NCBI RefSeq assembly: GCF_024437655.1
Contig: NZ_JANBVF010000010.1
Location: forward strand, 62,001-126,000
Source: Chitinolyticbacter albus
GTDB taxonomy: Bacteria > Pseudomonadota > Gammaproteobacteria > Burkholderiales > Chitinibacteraceae
Length of the DNA: 64,000 bases
Direction of reading: 5' to 3'
The position numbers and the translations under genes are program-made. How positions within the stretch are numbered: the stretch's first letter is position 1; each line of letters begins with the position of its first letter. Below are positions 45,912 to 54,932 of the stretch, in pieces. The notes below the pieces were generated by a model. The model searched no databases. It saw only the letters and a list, made by a program, of their open reading frames with translations, and was not told the origin of the DNA.

Positions 45912-46208
45912 TTAACGAAATGCAGCAGCATCCGATGCAACCGCGAGCTGCTGCAGATAGGCCCAGGGATAGATGCCGCGCTCGTGGCCATCGGCAAAGC
46001 GCAGCTGCAACGCGTAATGCCCCAGCGGCTCCAGCCCAGCCAGCGCCGTTTCGGTAGGGACGGAAATGGGCTGGCCGCGCAGCGTGGCGGCGCGGCAGTC
46101 GGCGCAGCGGCAGGCGGCGCGCAGCGCTTGGGCGGAAAGCGTGGCGCTGCCGTTGGGCCAGACCAGCGTCAGCGCCTGCGGTGCGAGGAGGATCTCGACC
46201 GGCGTCAT
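45912..46208 (-). CDS. DUF971 domain protein
   Basis: A 98-residue protein made of a single DUF971 domain (the N-terminal domain of gamma-butyrobetaine hydroxylase-like proteins): LVWPNGSATLSAQALRAACR with CxxC-type cysteines CRCADC, ending YALQLRFADGHERGIYPWAY. Family members may bind iron-sulfur or zinc; the function is not established. The ATG overlaps the HEAT-repeat stop (ATGA). Last gene of the operon that starts at 52419. Confidence 0.88.
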   Translation of the reverse strand: MTPVEILLAPQALTLVWPNGSATLSAQALRAACRCADCRAATLRGQPISVPTETALAGLEPLGHYALQLRFADGHERGIYPWAYLQQLAVASDAAAFR

Positions 46209-47173
46209 GGCTGTGCCAGCCGGCTGATGGCCAGACGCGCCGCCTTGCGCACTTCCGGATCGGGATCGGCGGCGGCCACATCGAGCGCGGCCTGCGCCGT
46301 GGCGTCGCCAATCTCGCCGAGCGCGATGGCGGCTTCCTTGCGCAGATTGCCGGCCGGGTGCGTCAGGCTCGCGATCAGCGCCGGCAGCGCGGCCGCGTCG
46401 CCGATCAGGCCGAGCGCGCGCGCTGCCTTGATTCGTACCTGCCAGATATCGTGTTCCAGCGTGGCGATCAGCTTTGTTGCCGCACTGGGCAGCCGCAGCT
46501 TGCCCAGCGTGCTGGCCGCTTCCTCGCGCACCTGCCATTCGGCATCGTTCAGCGCAGCGAGCAGCGCGGGTGCGACCTGCGCGTCGGCGGCAAAGCCGAG
46601 TGCGCCGGTGGCGGCGCGGCGTACTTCGGCATCGGCGTCGCTCTGCGCCAGCTCGGCGAGCGCGGGCAAGGCCTCAGTCACCTTGAGCCAGCCAAGCACG
46701 CCGACCGCCTCGCGTCGCACGCCGGCATGGTCATGAAACAGCGAGGCCTGTGCTGGCGTTTGGGCGGCCGGCAGTCGCAGCTCGCGCAGCGCCCGCAGCG
46801 CGGCGGCGCGGGCGTAGGCATCGGCATGCTCCGCCCACGCCAGCAGCGGTGCGCCGGCGGCTGGTGACTTGAGCTCGGAGAGGCTCTGCGCCGCAGCGTC
46901 GCGCACGCCGGCATCCTCGTCGATCAATCGCTCGGCGAGTGCCTGCGCCACGTCGATCTCGTCCCAGCCTGCCAGCAGTTGCGCCGCTTCGGCGCGCACG
47001 CGGGCATCGGCATCGGTGAGGCCGGCGATCAAGAGCGGCAGGTGTGCCGGATCACCCTCGTCGGCAAGCTCGATCAGCGCGATGCGCCGGGTGGCGGCGT
47101 CGACCGCGGCAAGGCGTGGCGCCAGCGCGGCAAGGTCGGAATCGCCCAAGAGGGCGGTGTAGGTGTCGGTCAT
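46205..47173 (-). CDS. HEAT-repeat protein
   Basis: A 322-residue helical-repeat protein with about nine HEAT/PBS-lyase-like units, e.g. DADARVRAEAAQLLAGWDEI, EWQVREEAASTLGKLRLP and PAGNLRKEAAIALGEIGDAT. Such repeats form protein-binding solenoids and occur in phycobilisome lyases and assembly factors. Here it lies between an ABC ATPase gene and DUF971 in an operon with an Fe-S flavoprotein, so a role as assembly or docking factor of that redox complex is possible, but this is inference. Confidence 0.9.
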   Translation of the reverse strand: MTDTYTALLGDSDLAALAPRLAAVDAATRRIALIELADEGDPAHLPLLIAGLTDADARVRAEAAQLLAGWDEIDVAQALAERLIDEDAGVRDAAAQSLSELKSPAAGAPLLAWAEHADAYARAAALRALRELRLPAAQTPAQASLFHDHAGVRREAVGVLGWLKVTEALPALAELAQSDADAEVRRAATGALGFAADAQVAPALLAALNDAEWQVREEAASTLGKLRLPSAATKLIATLEHDIWQVRIKAARALGLIGDAAALPALIASLTHPAGNLRKEAAIALGEIGDATAQAALDVAAADPDPEVRKAARLAISRLAQP

Positions 47174-47184
47174 GGTGTGTCCGG

Positions 47185-48042
47185 TCAGATGGCAAATTGC
47201 AGCGTGCGCACGTCCGGGCCACCCAGCGGCGTCAGCCGGGGCAGCGGCGGCACGGGCGTGTCGTGGTGCAGCAGCGCCAGGCAATGGCGCTTGAGAGCGA
47301 TGAAGTCGGCACTGGTCGACAGTGCTGCATCGCGCGGGCGCTCGAACGGCAGCCGCAGATCCTCGACGATGCGGCCCGGGCGCGGGCTCATCACCAGGAT
47401 GCGATCGGCGAGGAACAGCGCTTCGTCGATATCGTGGGTGACGAACACCACGGTGGTGCGAAAGCGTGCCCATACGTCGAGCAGCAGTTGCTGCATCTTC
47501 AGCCGGGTGAGCGCATCGAGCGCGCCGAAGGGTTCGTCCATCAGCAGCACGCGCGGCTGGCCGATCAGCACCCGGGCGATTTCCACCCGCTGCTGCATGC
47601 CGCCGGACAATTGCGACGGATAGCGCTGCTCGAAGCCGGCGAGCCCAACCAGCGCCAGCAGCTCCTGCGCGGCGGTGTGGCGCTCTGCCCGCTGGATGCC
47701 GCGCATCTTGAGGCCAAAGGCGACGTTGTCGATCACCCGGCGCCACGGGAACAGCGTGTGGTGCTGGAACACCAGGCTGCGCTCGGGCGACGGTCCGGCG
47801 ACGTTCGCGCCATCGACTTGCAGCGTGCCGGAGGCGGGTGTCAGGTGGCCGGCCAGCGCGCCGAGCAGCGTCGACTTGCCGCAACCAGAAGGGCCGAGCA
47901 GGCAGACGAATTCGCCTGGCGCGATGTTGAGCGTGATGTCCTCGACGGTGGTGAAGGCATCGTTGCCATGACCGACGCGGATCGATACCTGGTCGAGCGC
48001 AATGCGGCCGGCGGTGGTGGCGAGCGGACGTGGCGCATTCAT
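47185..48042 (-). CDS. nitrate/sulfonate/taurine-type ABC transporter ATP-binding protein
   Basis: A 285-residue SsuB/TauB-type ATPase: Walker A GPSGCGKS, Q-loop SLVFQHHTLFPWRRV, signature LSGGMQQRVE, Walker [13 protein letters not shown]. Its ATG overlaps the permease stop. Works with the permease and binding protein upstream. Confidence 0.92.
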   Translation of the reverse strand: MNAPRPLATTAGRIALDQVSIRVGHGNDAFTTVEDITLNIAPGEFVCLLGPSGCGKSTLLGALAGHLTPASGTLQVDGANVAGPSPERSLVFQHHTLFPWRRVIDNVAFGLKMRGIQRAERHTAAQELLALVGLAGFEQRYPSQLSGGMQQRVEIARVLIGQPRVLLMDEPFGALDALTRLKMQQLLLDVWARFRTTVVFVTHDIDEALFLADRILVMSPRPGRIVEDLRLPFERPRDAALSTSADFIALKRHCLALLHHDTPVPPLPRLTPLGGPDVRTLQFAI

Positions 48043-48824
48043 CGCGTTGCTCCCTGCCAGGGCATGGCCAGCCGGCCGAGCGCGCGGATCAGCGCGCTGC
48101 TGCCCATGCCCAGCACGCCGATCAGCAGCATGCCGACCACGATGTTGGCGTAGTTCTGCAAGGTGTAGCTCTCCCAGGTGTAGTAGCCGATGCCGAACTG
48201 CCCCGAGATCATCTCGGCGGTGACAAGGCAGAACCAGCAGGTACCCATGCCGATGGCAAGGCCGGTGACGATGGCAGGCGCGGCGCCCGGCACGACCACT
48301 TCGGTGAACACGCGCCAGCGCCGCGCGCCCAGGCTGCGCGCCGAGGCGATGAGGCGCGCGTCGACCCCCTCCACGCCGTGGATGGTGGCAAGCAGGATGG
48401 GAAACAGCGCGCCGACGAAGGTGATGAAGATCATCGACGCCTCGGACGACGGAAACAGCAGGACAGACAGTGGAATCCACGCCACCGCCGGGATCGGCCG
48501 CAGCACCTCCAGGGGCGGCAGCAGCGTGCCGCGCGCCCAGCCGAAGCGGCCGATGGCGAGGCCGAGCGCAATGCCGGCAATCGCTGCGGCGGCGAAACCC
48601 GCGAACACCCGGTAAAGGCTGTGCCCCAGGTGGAACAGCAGCTTGGGCGATTGCACCAGATCCTGCCCGGCCTCCCAGACTTCGCGTGGCGACGGTGCGT
48701 TGGCGAAGGTGACGAGGCCCAGGTGCGGCTTGTAAGTGGCCAAGAGGTGCCACAGCAGCACGCTGGCGAGCAGCGATGCGGCGGGCAGCACCCAGGCGGC
48801 AGGGTTCAGACGAAGTGCGCGCAT
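48039..48824 (-). CDS. nitrate/sulfonate/taurine-type ABC transporter permease
   Basis: A 261-residue SsuC-type permease with six helices and the EAA loop LIASARSLGARRWRVFTEVV. The ATG at 48824 leads into the first helix; a longer frame is discarded. It lies 10 bases after the binding-protein stop. Confidence 0.92.
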   Translation of the reverse strand: MRALRLNPAAWVLPAASLLASVLLWHLLATYKPHLGLVTFANAPSPREVWEAGQDLVQSPKLLFHLGHSLYRVFAGFAAAAIAGIALGLAIGRFGWARGTLLPPLEVLRPIPAVAWIPLSVLLFPSSEASMIFITFVGALFPILLATIHGVEGVDARLIASARSLGARRWRVFTEVVVPGAAPAIVTGLAIGMGTCWFCLVTAEMISGQFGIGYYTWESYTLQNYANIVVGMLLIGVLGMGSSALIRALGRLAMPWQGATR

Positions 48825-48834
48825 CGCCCTGGTC

Positions 48835-50247
48835 TCAGTTGGTCGCCAGCTTGGCAGCCGGCTGGATGCTGGCGTAATCGACCACCTTGGCGTTGTTCGC
48901 CTTGGCCCAGGTGGCGGCGGCATCCTTGAGCAGGAAGGCGGCGAGCTGGCCCTTGCTGTCCTGGGCGAACCAGGCCTGGCGTGCCAAAAGCTTGATCCCG
49001 CTACCGTAGTCCTGCGCGTAGATCACGCGGATGCGCTTGCCGCCGGCCTCGATACGCTTGGCGTCTGTCACGGCCGATTCCAGCGTGGCGTAGTGGCGCA
49101 CCTTGGGCTCACCCTCGATCCACACCTGGCCCAGGCGGCGCAAATCGGTGATCGGCTTGCCGGTGAGCACATCCTTGGCGTTGAGCGGCAGCTTGTCGTA
49201 GTCCTTGAGCTGCGCCTCGTAGTCGATCCCGGCCTGCTTGAAGGCGGCGCGGATGTAGCGGTCGTCGACGAAGCTCGCCACATCCAGATCGGAATCGGTG
49301 CGCTTGAGGTACCGCAACGTCTCGATCGAGGTCTTTAGCGCCTGGCGGTACTCGGGCTTCCAGCTGAAATCGCGCGTCTGCAGGCCGAGCGGGCCGTGGA
49401 ACAAATACGCCACCTCGGCCTCGATACCGGTGGTCTTCTCGATCAGGTCGCTGTATTTCTCGGGATCAGCGGCGAACAGCCGGTCGGCCTCGATCGCCGC
49501 GCGCAGGAAGGCGGTGACGACTTCCGGGTATTTCTTGGCGAACTCGGCGTTGACCAGCGAACCGTGGAAGGTCGGTGTCTTGGCTTGCGAGCCGTCGAAG
49601 ATCTTGCGAGCAAAGCCGCGGTACGGGAACAGCTCGGCGAACGGAACAAAATCGGCGTGGGCGTCGATCTTGTTCGCCTGCAGCGCGGGGCCGGCCACTT
49701 CCGGCGCCTGGGTGATGATGGTGACGTCCTTCTCCGGATCGATGCCGTTGGCTTTGAGCGCGCGCAGCAGCATGCCGTGCGAGGTGGAGGCGAACGGTAC
49801 CGAGATGGTCTTGCCGCGCAGCTCGGTGATCGACTGGATAGAGGATTCCTTGGGCACGACGATGCCGTTGCCGCTGCCCTGCGTGCTGCCCGACAGCACG
49901 GTGATGAACAGGCTCTTCTTGCCGGCCTTGTCAAAAGCGGCGCCATTGAGCGAGCCGGGGAAATCGGCCATCGAGCCGATGTCGAGCTTGTCGGCGACCA
50001 TCTCGTTGGTAAGCGGTGCGCCCGAGGTGAAGTTCTTCCACTGGATGTCGTACTGCGCATCCTTGTATTTGCCGTCGCGCGGCAGGTATTTCTCCAGGAG
50101 CTTCAACTCGCGGATCAGCACGCCGCCGGTGGCGCAATTGATGGTGGTGTCCTGCGTGCCGATGGCGACGCGGATGGTTTCGGCTTGCGCGAGGCCAGCG
50201 GTGAACAGGGCCAGCGCGAGTGCGCCGAGTTGGTGGGTGAGTTTCAT
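48835..50247 (-). CDS. ABC transporter substrate-binding protein, long NrtA/SsuA type
   Basis: A 470-residue periplasmic protein with signal peptide MKLTHQLGALALALFTAGLA (cleavage near AQA). It has the NMT1/SsuA fold features ETIRVAIGTQDTTINCATGG, VADKLDIGSMADFPG and GKTISVPFASTSHGMLLRAL. It is about 140 residues longer than TauA or SsuA; the extra C-terminal part (from about residue 330) suggests a different, larger ligand. Partner of the permease and ATPase that follow. Confidence 0.9.
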   Translation of the reverse strand: MKLTHQLGALALALFTAGLAQAETIRVAIGTQDTTINCATGGVLIRELKLLEKYLPRDGKYKDAQYDIQWKNFTSGAPLTNEMVADKLDIGSMADFPGSLNGAAFDKAGKKSLFITVLSGSTQGSGNGIVVPKESSIQSITELRGKTISVPFASTSHGMLLRALKANGIDPEKDVTIITQAPEVAGPALQANKIDAHADFVPFAELFPYRGFARKIFDGSQAKTPTFHGSLVNAEFAKKYPEVVTAFLRAAIEADRLFAADPEKYSDLIEKTTGIEAEVAYLFHGPLGLQTRDFSWKPEYRQALKTSIETLRYLKRTDSDLDVASFVDDRYIRAAFKQAGIDYEAQLKDYDKLPLNAKDVLTGKPITDLRRLGQVWIEGEPKVRHYATLESAVTDAKRIEAGGKRIRVIYAQDYGSGIKLLARQAWFAQDSKGQLAAFLLKDAAATWAKANNAKVVDYASIQPAAKLATN

Positions 50248-50295
50248 AGGTATCTCCAGGTGGTTTTTGTATGGGGTGAAGCAGTGACTGCTGAG

Positions 50296-50410
50296 AGCGG
50301 TTAACAAAGCCCAGCGAAGTGGTCCTGGCACGAAGCGCGAAGCGTCCTGAACGGCGGTAAAGCGGACTTCCTTTGGTCGCAGACAGTACGAACTGGTACG
50401 GCAAGCGGTG
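50296..50410. repeat. dispersed inverted-repeat element, copy C (right end lost)
   Basis: Left end GCGGTTAACAAAGCCC and core match copies A and B (AGCGAAGTGGTCCTGGCACG, CGGACTTCCTTTGGTCGCAG, a GTAC-flanked stretch). The expected right arm GGGCTTTGTTAAC is not present, so this copy is truncated or decayed. Lies between the ferredoxin gene and the binding-protein gene. Confidence 0.7.
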
Positions 50411-50443
50411 CTGACAAAGTCATCGGGCGATCACGTGGTGCCG

Positions 50444-50692
50444 CTAGCGCAGCAGGTAGGGGATGTCGACCTGCACTGCGCCGGTCGGGCAATCCTTCTC
50501 GCACGGCATGCAATACCAGCACTCGTCGAAGGCCATATAGGCCTTGCCGCGGGTCAGGTCGATGGCGAGCACATCGAGCGGGCAGACGTCGACGCACACG
50601 GTGCAGCCCTTGTCGGCGATGCACTTTTCATCGTCGATGCGCACCGGCACGCTGGTGCGCTGCTGGGCGAGGGAAAAGGTGGGGAAACTCAT
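50444..50692 (-). CDS. AprB-like 4Fe-4S ferredoxin
   Basis: An 82-residue dicluster ferredoxin. Cluster motifs appear as KCIADKGCTVCVDVCPLDV and ECWYCMPCEKDCPTGAVQV; the expanded spacing of the first motif and the CWYC motif resemble the N-terminal part of AprB (adenylylsulfate reductase beta). Its ATG overlaps the flavoprotein stop, making a two-subunit enzyme likely. It is not dissimilatory AprB itself, which is larger. Confidence 0.9.
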   Translation of the reverse strand: MSFPTFSLAQQRTSVPVRIDDEKCIADKGCTVCVDVCPLDVLAIDLTRGKAYMAFDECWYCMPCEKDCPTGAVQVDIPYLLR

Positions 50693-52419
50693 GCCGGTAC
50701 GGCCTCCTTGTGGATGCGCAGCTTCTGGTAAGCGGCGTGTTCGTCCTGATCCATCGCGATCACATAGGGCTCCAGTGGCCGCTTGAAGCACGCCATCTCG
50801 CCGGCCGCGTTCTTGTGTAACTGCACGTGAACGCGCCAATCGGCGTCGTTGCGCTCGGGGTAGTCGACGCGGGCGTGGTAGAGCCCCCAGCGGCTTTCGG
50901 TGCGGTAGAGCGAGGCGCGCGCGGCCATCTCGGCGCAATCGCGGATCGCGTGGACCTCCATCGCCCGCATCAGCTCGTGCGGATTGCGCGCGTGCAGCAG
51001 GTCGAGGTCTTCGCGGATCGCCTCGAAGCGCTCCAGCCCCAGCTGCATCTTCTTGGTGACCTTGGGTGGCTGCAGGTAGTCGTTCACCATGCGGCGCAGC
51101 TTGTATTCCACCTGCGCCGGCGGCAGACCGGATTCGCGCAGTAGCGGTGCCCACACGCGCTGGCGCTCCGCTTCGATCTGGCTGGCGGCCACGGCGGCGT
51201 GGCTGTGCACCTGCGCGTGCCGTGCCGCCGATACACCGGCGAAGCGGCCATAGACGAAGGCGCCCAGCATGTAGTTGTGCGGCACGCACGCCATGTCGCC
51301 AGCGGAATAGAGGCCTGGCACGGTGGTGGCCGCGTGTTCATCCACCCACACGCCCGAGGCCGAATGGCCGCTGCACAGGCCGATTTCGGAGATATGCATC
51401 TCGACCATGCGCTCGCGGTAGTCGGTGCCGCGCCCGGCATGGAAGCGCCCACGACTGGGACGCTCGTTGGTGTGCAGTATGGTCTCGATGGTGCTGATCG
51501 TTTCCTCGGCCAGGTGGTCGAGCTTGAGGAACACCGGGCCGTTGCCGCCGGAGAGTTCGTTGTGGAACTCCTGCATCATCTGGCCGGACCAGTAATCGCA
51601 CTCGATAAAGCGCTCGCCGCGGCTGTTGGTGGTGTAGCCGCCGAACGGGCCGGTGACATAGGCGCAGGCCGGTCCGTTGTAATCCTTGATCAGCGGATTG
51701 ATCTGGAAGCACTCGATGCCCGACAGCTCCGCCCCGGCGTGATACGCCATGCTGTAGCCGTCGCCGGCGTTGGTCGGGTTCTCGTAGGTGCCGAATAGAT
51801 AACCCGATGCAGGCAGGCCCAGCCGCCCGGCCGCGCCGCACGCCAGCACCACCGATTTGGCGCGCACCACGTGGAAATCACCGGTGCGGCAGTCGAAGGC
51901 GAAGGTGCCGGCGATGCGGCCGTCCTCGCCGACGATCAGCCGCGTCGCCACCAGGCGGTTGGTGATCTCGATGCGGTTCTTCTTCAACTGGCGGTACAGT
52001 ACCTTCTTGATGTCGTGGCCTTCGGGCATCGGCAGCACATAGGTGCCCATGTGATGCACCTTGCGCATCGCGTAGTCGCCGGTCTCGTCCTTCTCGAACT
52101 TCACGCCCCAGCGATCGAGCTCCTCGATCATCGCGTAGCTGTTCTCTGCGTAGGCAAGGATGGTCTTCTGGTTGACGATGCCGTCGTTGGCGGCGGTGAT
52201 CTCGCGTACGTACTGCTCGGGCGTGGCGAAGCCCGGCACCACGGCGTTGTTGAGGCCATCCATGCCCATGGAGATCGCGCCGCTGCGCTTCACATGCGCC
52301 TTTTCCAGCAGCAGCACCTTGAGATCGGGGCCAGCCTGCTTGGCCTTGACCGCGGCCATCGGCCCGGCCGTGCCGCCGCCGATGACGAGGACATCGACCT
52401 CGCGTTCGATTGTGTTCAT
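50689..52419 (-). CDS. AprA-like FAD-dependent oxidoreductase
   Basis: A 576-residue flavoprotein of the fumarate reductase/AprA family: FAD motif VLVIGGGTAGPMAAVKA, HVKRSGAISMGMDGLNN (the AprA-like segment after the flavin loop) and a second FAD contact VPGLYSAGDMACV. AprA reduces APS to sulfite in sulfate reducers; here the gene stands with sulfonate-type transport genes and no sat gene, so a different, perhaps organosulfur-directed reaction is more likely. ATG at 52419 after AAGGAAG. First structural gene of the operon 52419-45912. Confidence 0.88.
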   Translation of the reverse strand: MNTIEREVDVLVIGGGTAGPMAAVKAKQAGPDLKVLLLEKAHVKRSGAISMGMDGLNNAVVPGFATPEQYVREITAANDGIVNQKTILAYAENSYAMIEELDRWGVKFEKDETGDYAMRKVHHMGTYVLPMPEGHDIKKVLYRQLKKNRIEITNRLVATRLIVGEDGRIAGTFAFDCRTGDFHVVRAKSVVLACGAAGRLGLPASGYLFGTYENPTNAGDGYSMAYHAGAELSGIECFQINPLIKDYNGPACAYVTGPFGGYTTNSRGERFIECDYWSGQMMQEFHNELSGGNGPVFLKLDHLAEETISTIETILHTNERPSRGRFHAGRGTDYRERMVEMHISEIGLCSGHSASGVWVDEHAATTVPGLYSAGDMACVPHNYMLGAFVYGRFAGVSAARHAQVHSHAAVAASQIEAERQRVWAPLLRESGLPPAQVEYKLRRMVNDYLQPPKVTKKMQLGLERFEAIREDLDLLHARNPHELMRAMEVHAIRDCAEMAARASLYRTESRWGLYHARVDYPERNDADWRVHVQLHKNAAGEMACFKRPLEPYVIAMDQDEHAAYQKLRIHKEAVPA

Positions 52420-52702
52420 GGTTTGCTTCCTTGAAGAAAACGGGCCTCGCCCCGTCGGCCAAGCTGACGAACTGGACGTGTGTGTGCCGGGCGCGGAACA
52501 GGCGCATGGGCAGTCCGGCCAGCAAACGAGCACGGCGAGGCTCCCTCGCGGCGGCGACGACCGGATTTGCCGGGAGCGCAGAGCGTGCGGGGGGAGTGGG
52601 GGTGGAACAAGAGGGGGGCGGGGAGTGGCACGCCACTTTCCGAATGCACCCGGCTTTGCCGGGGGCTTGCGGCCCGTGGCGGGACTGAATCGACGGGGCG
52701 TG

Positions 52703-53434
52703 TCATCGCGCCACCCGCAGCCTGAACTGGAAGTTGTCGGAGCGGCAGTACAGGTATTCGAAATCGATCGGCGCTCCGGTGCGGTCGTGCGTCAGGCGTT
52801 CGATGCGCAACAGCGGCTGGCCGGCAGGCAGTTCCAGCAGTCCGGCGATTTCCGGGTTGGGCAAGTGAGCATCGATGGCGAGATCGGCATGGCCCAGCGC
52901 GATGCCGTAGTCGTTTTCCAGGATCCCGAATACGTCGCGTGTCGCGAGATCCTCGCGCGCCAGGCGCTCGCCGATATGGGGCGCCACGTAGGTCACGTCG
53001 AGCGATACCGGCTCGCGATTGAGCAGGCGCACCCGCCGCAATTCGGTGACCGATGCGCCGACGGCCAAGCGCAGCCGTTCAGCAACGGTGTCGTTAGCCG
53101 CCAGCGCGCGGATGCCAAGCAGGCGGTTGTAGATCTCGTGACCATGCTGGCGCATCGCTTCGGCAAAGCCCTGCAGCCGGGCCAGCTGCTGGAAGGGCTT
53201 GGGCTTGGAAACGTATGCCCCCTTGCCGGGCACCTTGAACAGCACGCCTTCCTTTTCGAGCTCGCCCAGCGCCTGCCGCACAGTGATGCGGCTGACACTG
53301 TACTGCGCCATCAGATCGCTTTCGGACGGTAGCCGCTCGTGTGGCGCATAGGCTCCCGCATGGATGCGGGTACGCAGCTCATCGCGGATGCGCCCGTAAA
53401 TGGGCTGTGAGGCTTCAAGCAGGGTGTGGGGCAT
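52703..53434 (-). CDS. GntR/HutC-family regulator with UTRA domain
   Basis: A 243-residue repressor-type protein. The winged-helix domain (ESDLMAQYSVSRITVRQALG) is followed by an UTRA ligand-binding domain (LNREPVSLDVTYVAPHIGER, LLRIERLTHDRTGAPIDFEY). It is 283 bases upstream of the AprA-like operon on the same strand and probably controls it. A 12-bp palindrome 18 bases before its start may be its own operator. Confidence 0.9.
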   Translation of the reverse strand: MPHTLLEASQPIYGRIRDELRTRIHAGAYAPHERLPSESDLMAQYSVSRITVRQALGELEKEGVLFKVPGKGAYVSKPKPFQQLARLQGFAEAMRQHGHEIYNRLLGIRALAANDTVAERLRLAVGASVTELRRVRLLNREPVSLDVTYVAPHIGERLAREDLATRDVFGILENDYGIALGHADLAIDAHLPNPEIAGLLELPAGQPLLRIERLTHDRTGAPIDFEYLYCRSDNFQFRLRVAR

Positions 53435-53451
53435 GGCCTGTGCAACTCGTT

Positions 53452-53463
53452 ATGACAGGTCAT
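53452..53463. promoter_or_regulatory. candidate operator before the GntR/UTRA gene
   Basis: Perfect palindrome ATGAC-AG-GTCAT, 18 bases upstream of the regulator start codon, in a position suited to autoregulation. No second copy was noticed before the AprA-like gene. Confidence 0.35.
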
Positions 53464-53857
53464 GTATTGCAAAGGCCGTGCCAGACCCTTCTGGGCTGGA
53501 TGTATTAATTCAACTCGTTGTTAATGAATGGTTTTTATGGATATTTGCCAAGGTGGTCTCGTTTTTATTGATGTTGATATATCAACAGTTCAATGAGCAG
53601 TTTGCTGATTTTTGAACAGTGAGTTTGAGCAGAGGAAGTGCTGAGTCGCCGCGGCAGATGTCTGGCACAGAGCACGCCAGAGCGAGGGTGGGCCTGTGCT
53701 GTAGTTGCCGCTGCCGAAAAACCATCGCAAGGCTCTTCAAGAGGCAGCTCCGTTGAGCAAGGGGCATTTTTGCCACCATGCGTTTTCGTGCAGCACCGCC
53801 AGTGGCTGATGAGACTGCTTGCCCCTTGCCAGCTAGAAGCCCCCAACGTCGAGGCCA

Positions 53858-54060
53858 GGAGGTGCCGAACATCGTGCCGAGCGCGACGACGGTGGCGACA
53901 AATCCGAGTGTCGACCATGCTGTGCAGGAGTGTGTCGGCGATCTTGGCAGGTTCATTCCCGCGGCATGCCGACGATCCTCGAGACGAGGATCAGTGCAAT
54001 GAGTGCGTGCAGCCTGACCGTCATCACCCGTACCAACAGCAGGACGATGGATCCCGTTGC
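53858..54060 (-). pseudogene. decayed gluconate permease (GntP family) fragment
   Basis: Three-frame remnants on the minus strand line up with the N-terminus of GntP permeases: SIVLLLVRVMTVRLHALIAL then ILVSRIVG in one frame, AAGMNLP in another, KIADTLLHSM in the third, and STLGFVATVVALGTMFGT after a further shift. Intact GntP at 54933 has the same order (MRFKLNTFVSLIIVSF...GIPSEKIV...GGTLGHLALIFGLGAMLG). It is thus an old, frameshifted gntP copy facing away from gntK. The rest of the 53464-54136 gap holds nothing else recognisable. Confidence 0.6.
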
Positions 54061-54136
54061 GGTCAAAGTCAGCGTTTAATTTGACGTAGATCTAATCCGG
54101 ATGCTCTTTTCAAAAAACGACTTGTGCTTAAATTTT

Positions 54137-54150
54137 TGTTACCGGTAACA
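54137..54150. promoter_or_regulatory. GntR operator upstream of gntK
   Basis: TGTTACCGGTAACA, a perfect palindrome matching the known gluconate-repressor operator core. It lies about 80 bases before gntK, close to the expected promoter. A second site precedes gntR at 57502-57517. Confidence 0.8.
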
Positions 54151-54228
54151 TCTCATCATTAAGTTCAGAAGCGTGCCATATCCGCAGTTGGTGATAGGCC
54201 GATCCAATGCAACCAGGAGCAACAACAG

Positions 54229-54741
54229 ATGTCCGGGAAAAGTTACGTGGTGATGGGCGTCTCGAGCAGCGGCAAGTCGAGTATTGGCGAAGCACTGGCC
54301 AAGGCAATCGGCGCCAAGTTCATCGATGGTGACGATCTGCATCCGCGCGCCAACATCGTGAAGATGGGGGGCGGTACGCCACTGAACGATGACGACCGTG
54401 CGCCGTGGCTGGAGCGGATCAACGATGCGGTGTTTGCCGTCGATCGCAAGAACGAAACCGCGGTGATCGTCTGTTCGGCGCTGAAGCGGCGTTACCGCGA
54501 TCGCATTCGCCAAGACAACGACAAAGTGACGTTCATCTTCATGGAAGGAAGTTACGAGCTGATTCTGGCGCGGATGCAGGCGCGCCAAGGCCATTATCAA
54601 AAGGCCGGCATGTTGCAAAGCCAGTTTGATGCACTGGAAGTGCCAACTGACGATGAATCCGATGTGCTGCGCGTATCGATCGACGGCGATTTCGAGTCGG
54701 TGCTGGCGCGCACGCTGGCGGTGGTTCGAGCTGCTGTTTGA
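54229..54741 (+). CDS. gntK: gluconokinase
   Basis: A 170-residue kinase that phosphorylates gluconate with ATP. P-loop GVSSSGKSS (10-18), then FIDGDDLHPRANIVKMGGGT, DRAPWLERIND and CSALKRRYRD, all typical of GntK; length is normal. It is controlled by the GntR operator upstream and followed by gntP on the same strand. The product 6-phosphogluconate feeds the pentose-phosphate or Entner-Doudoroff route. Confidence 0.95.
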   Translation: MSGKSYVVMGVSSSGKSSIGEALAKAIGAKFIDGDDLHPRANIVKMGGGTPLNDDDRAPWLERINDAVFAVDRKNETAVIVCSALKRRYRDRIRQDNDKVTFIFMEGSYELILARMQARQGHYQKAGMLQSQFDALEVPTDDESDVLRVSIDGDFESVLARTLAVVRAAV

Positions 54742-54932
54742 AAAGCCCTGTTGCGTGAGGGGGATTGTTGATCCGGCCTTTTGATTTTCGGCTATATTCA
54801 AGAAAAAGTGGGTGACTCACATTGATCGCAGCAATGCCATCGATAGGGTCTGGATTCCAAGGTGACTAGCTATCTATTCTGTATAGATATGGGCGGAAGA
54901 CGCTTAAAGCTAATAATTTGGAGAAACTTGCA

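Noticed and set aside
50689-52419. Dissimilatory adenylylsulfate reductase alpha (AprA)
   Set aside because: The companion ferredoxin is far shorter than AprB and no sat, dsr or qmo genes are present; only family-level similarity is claimed.
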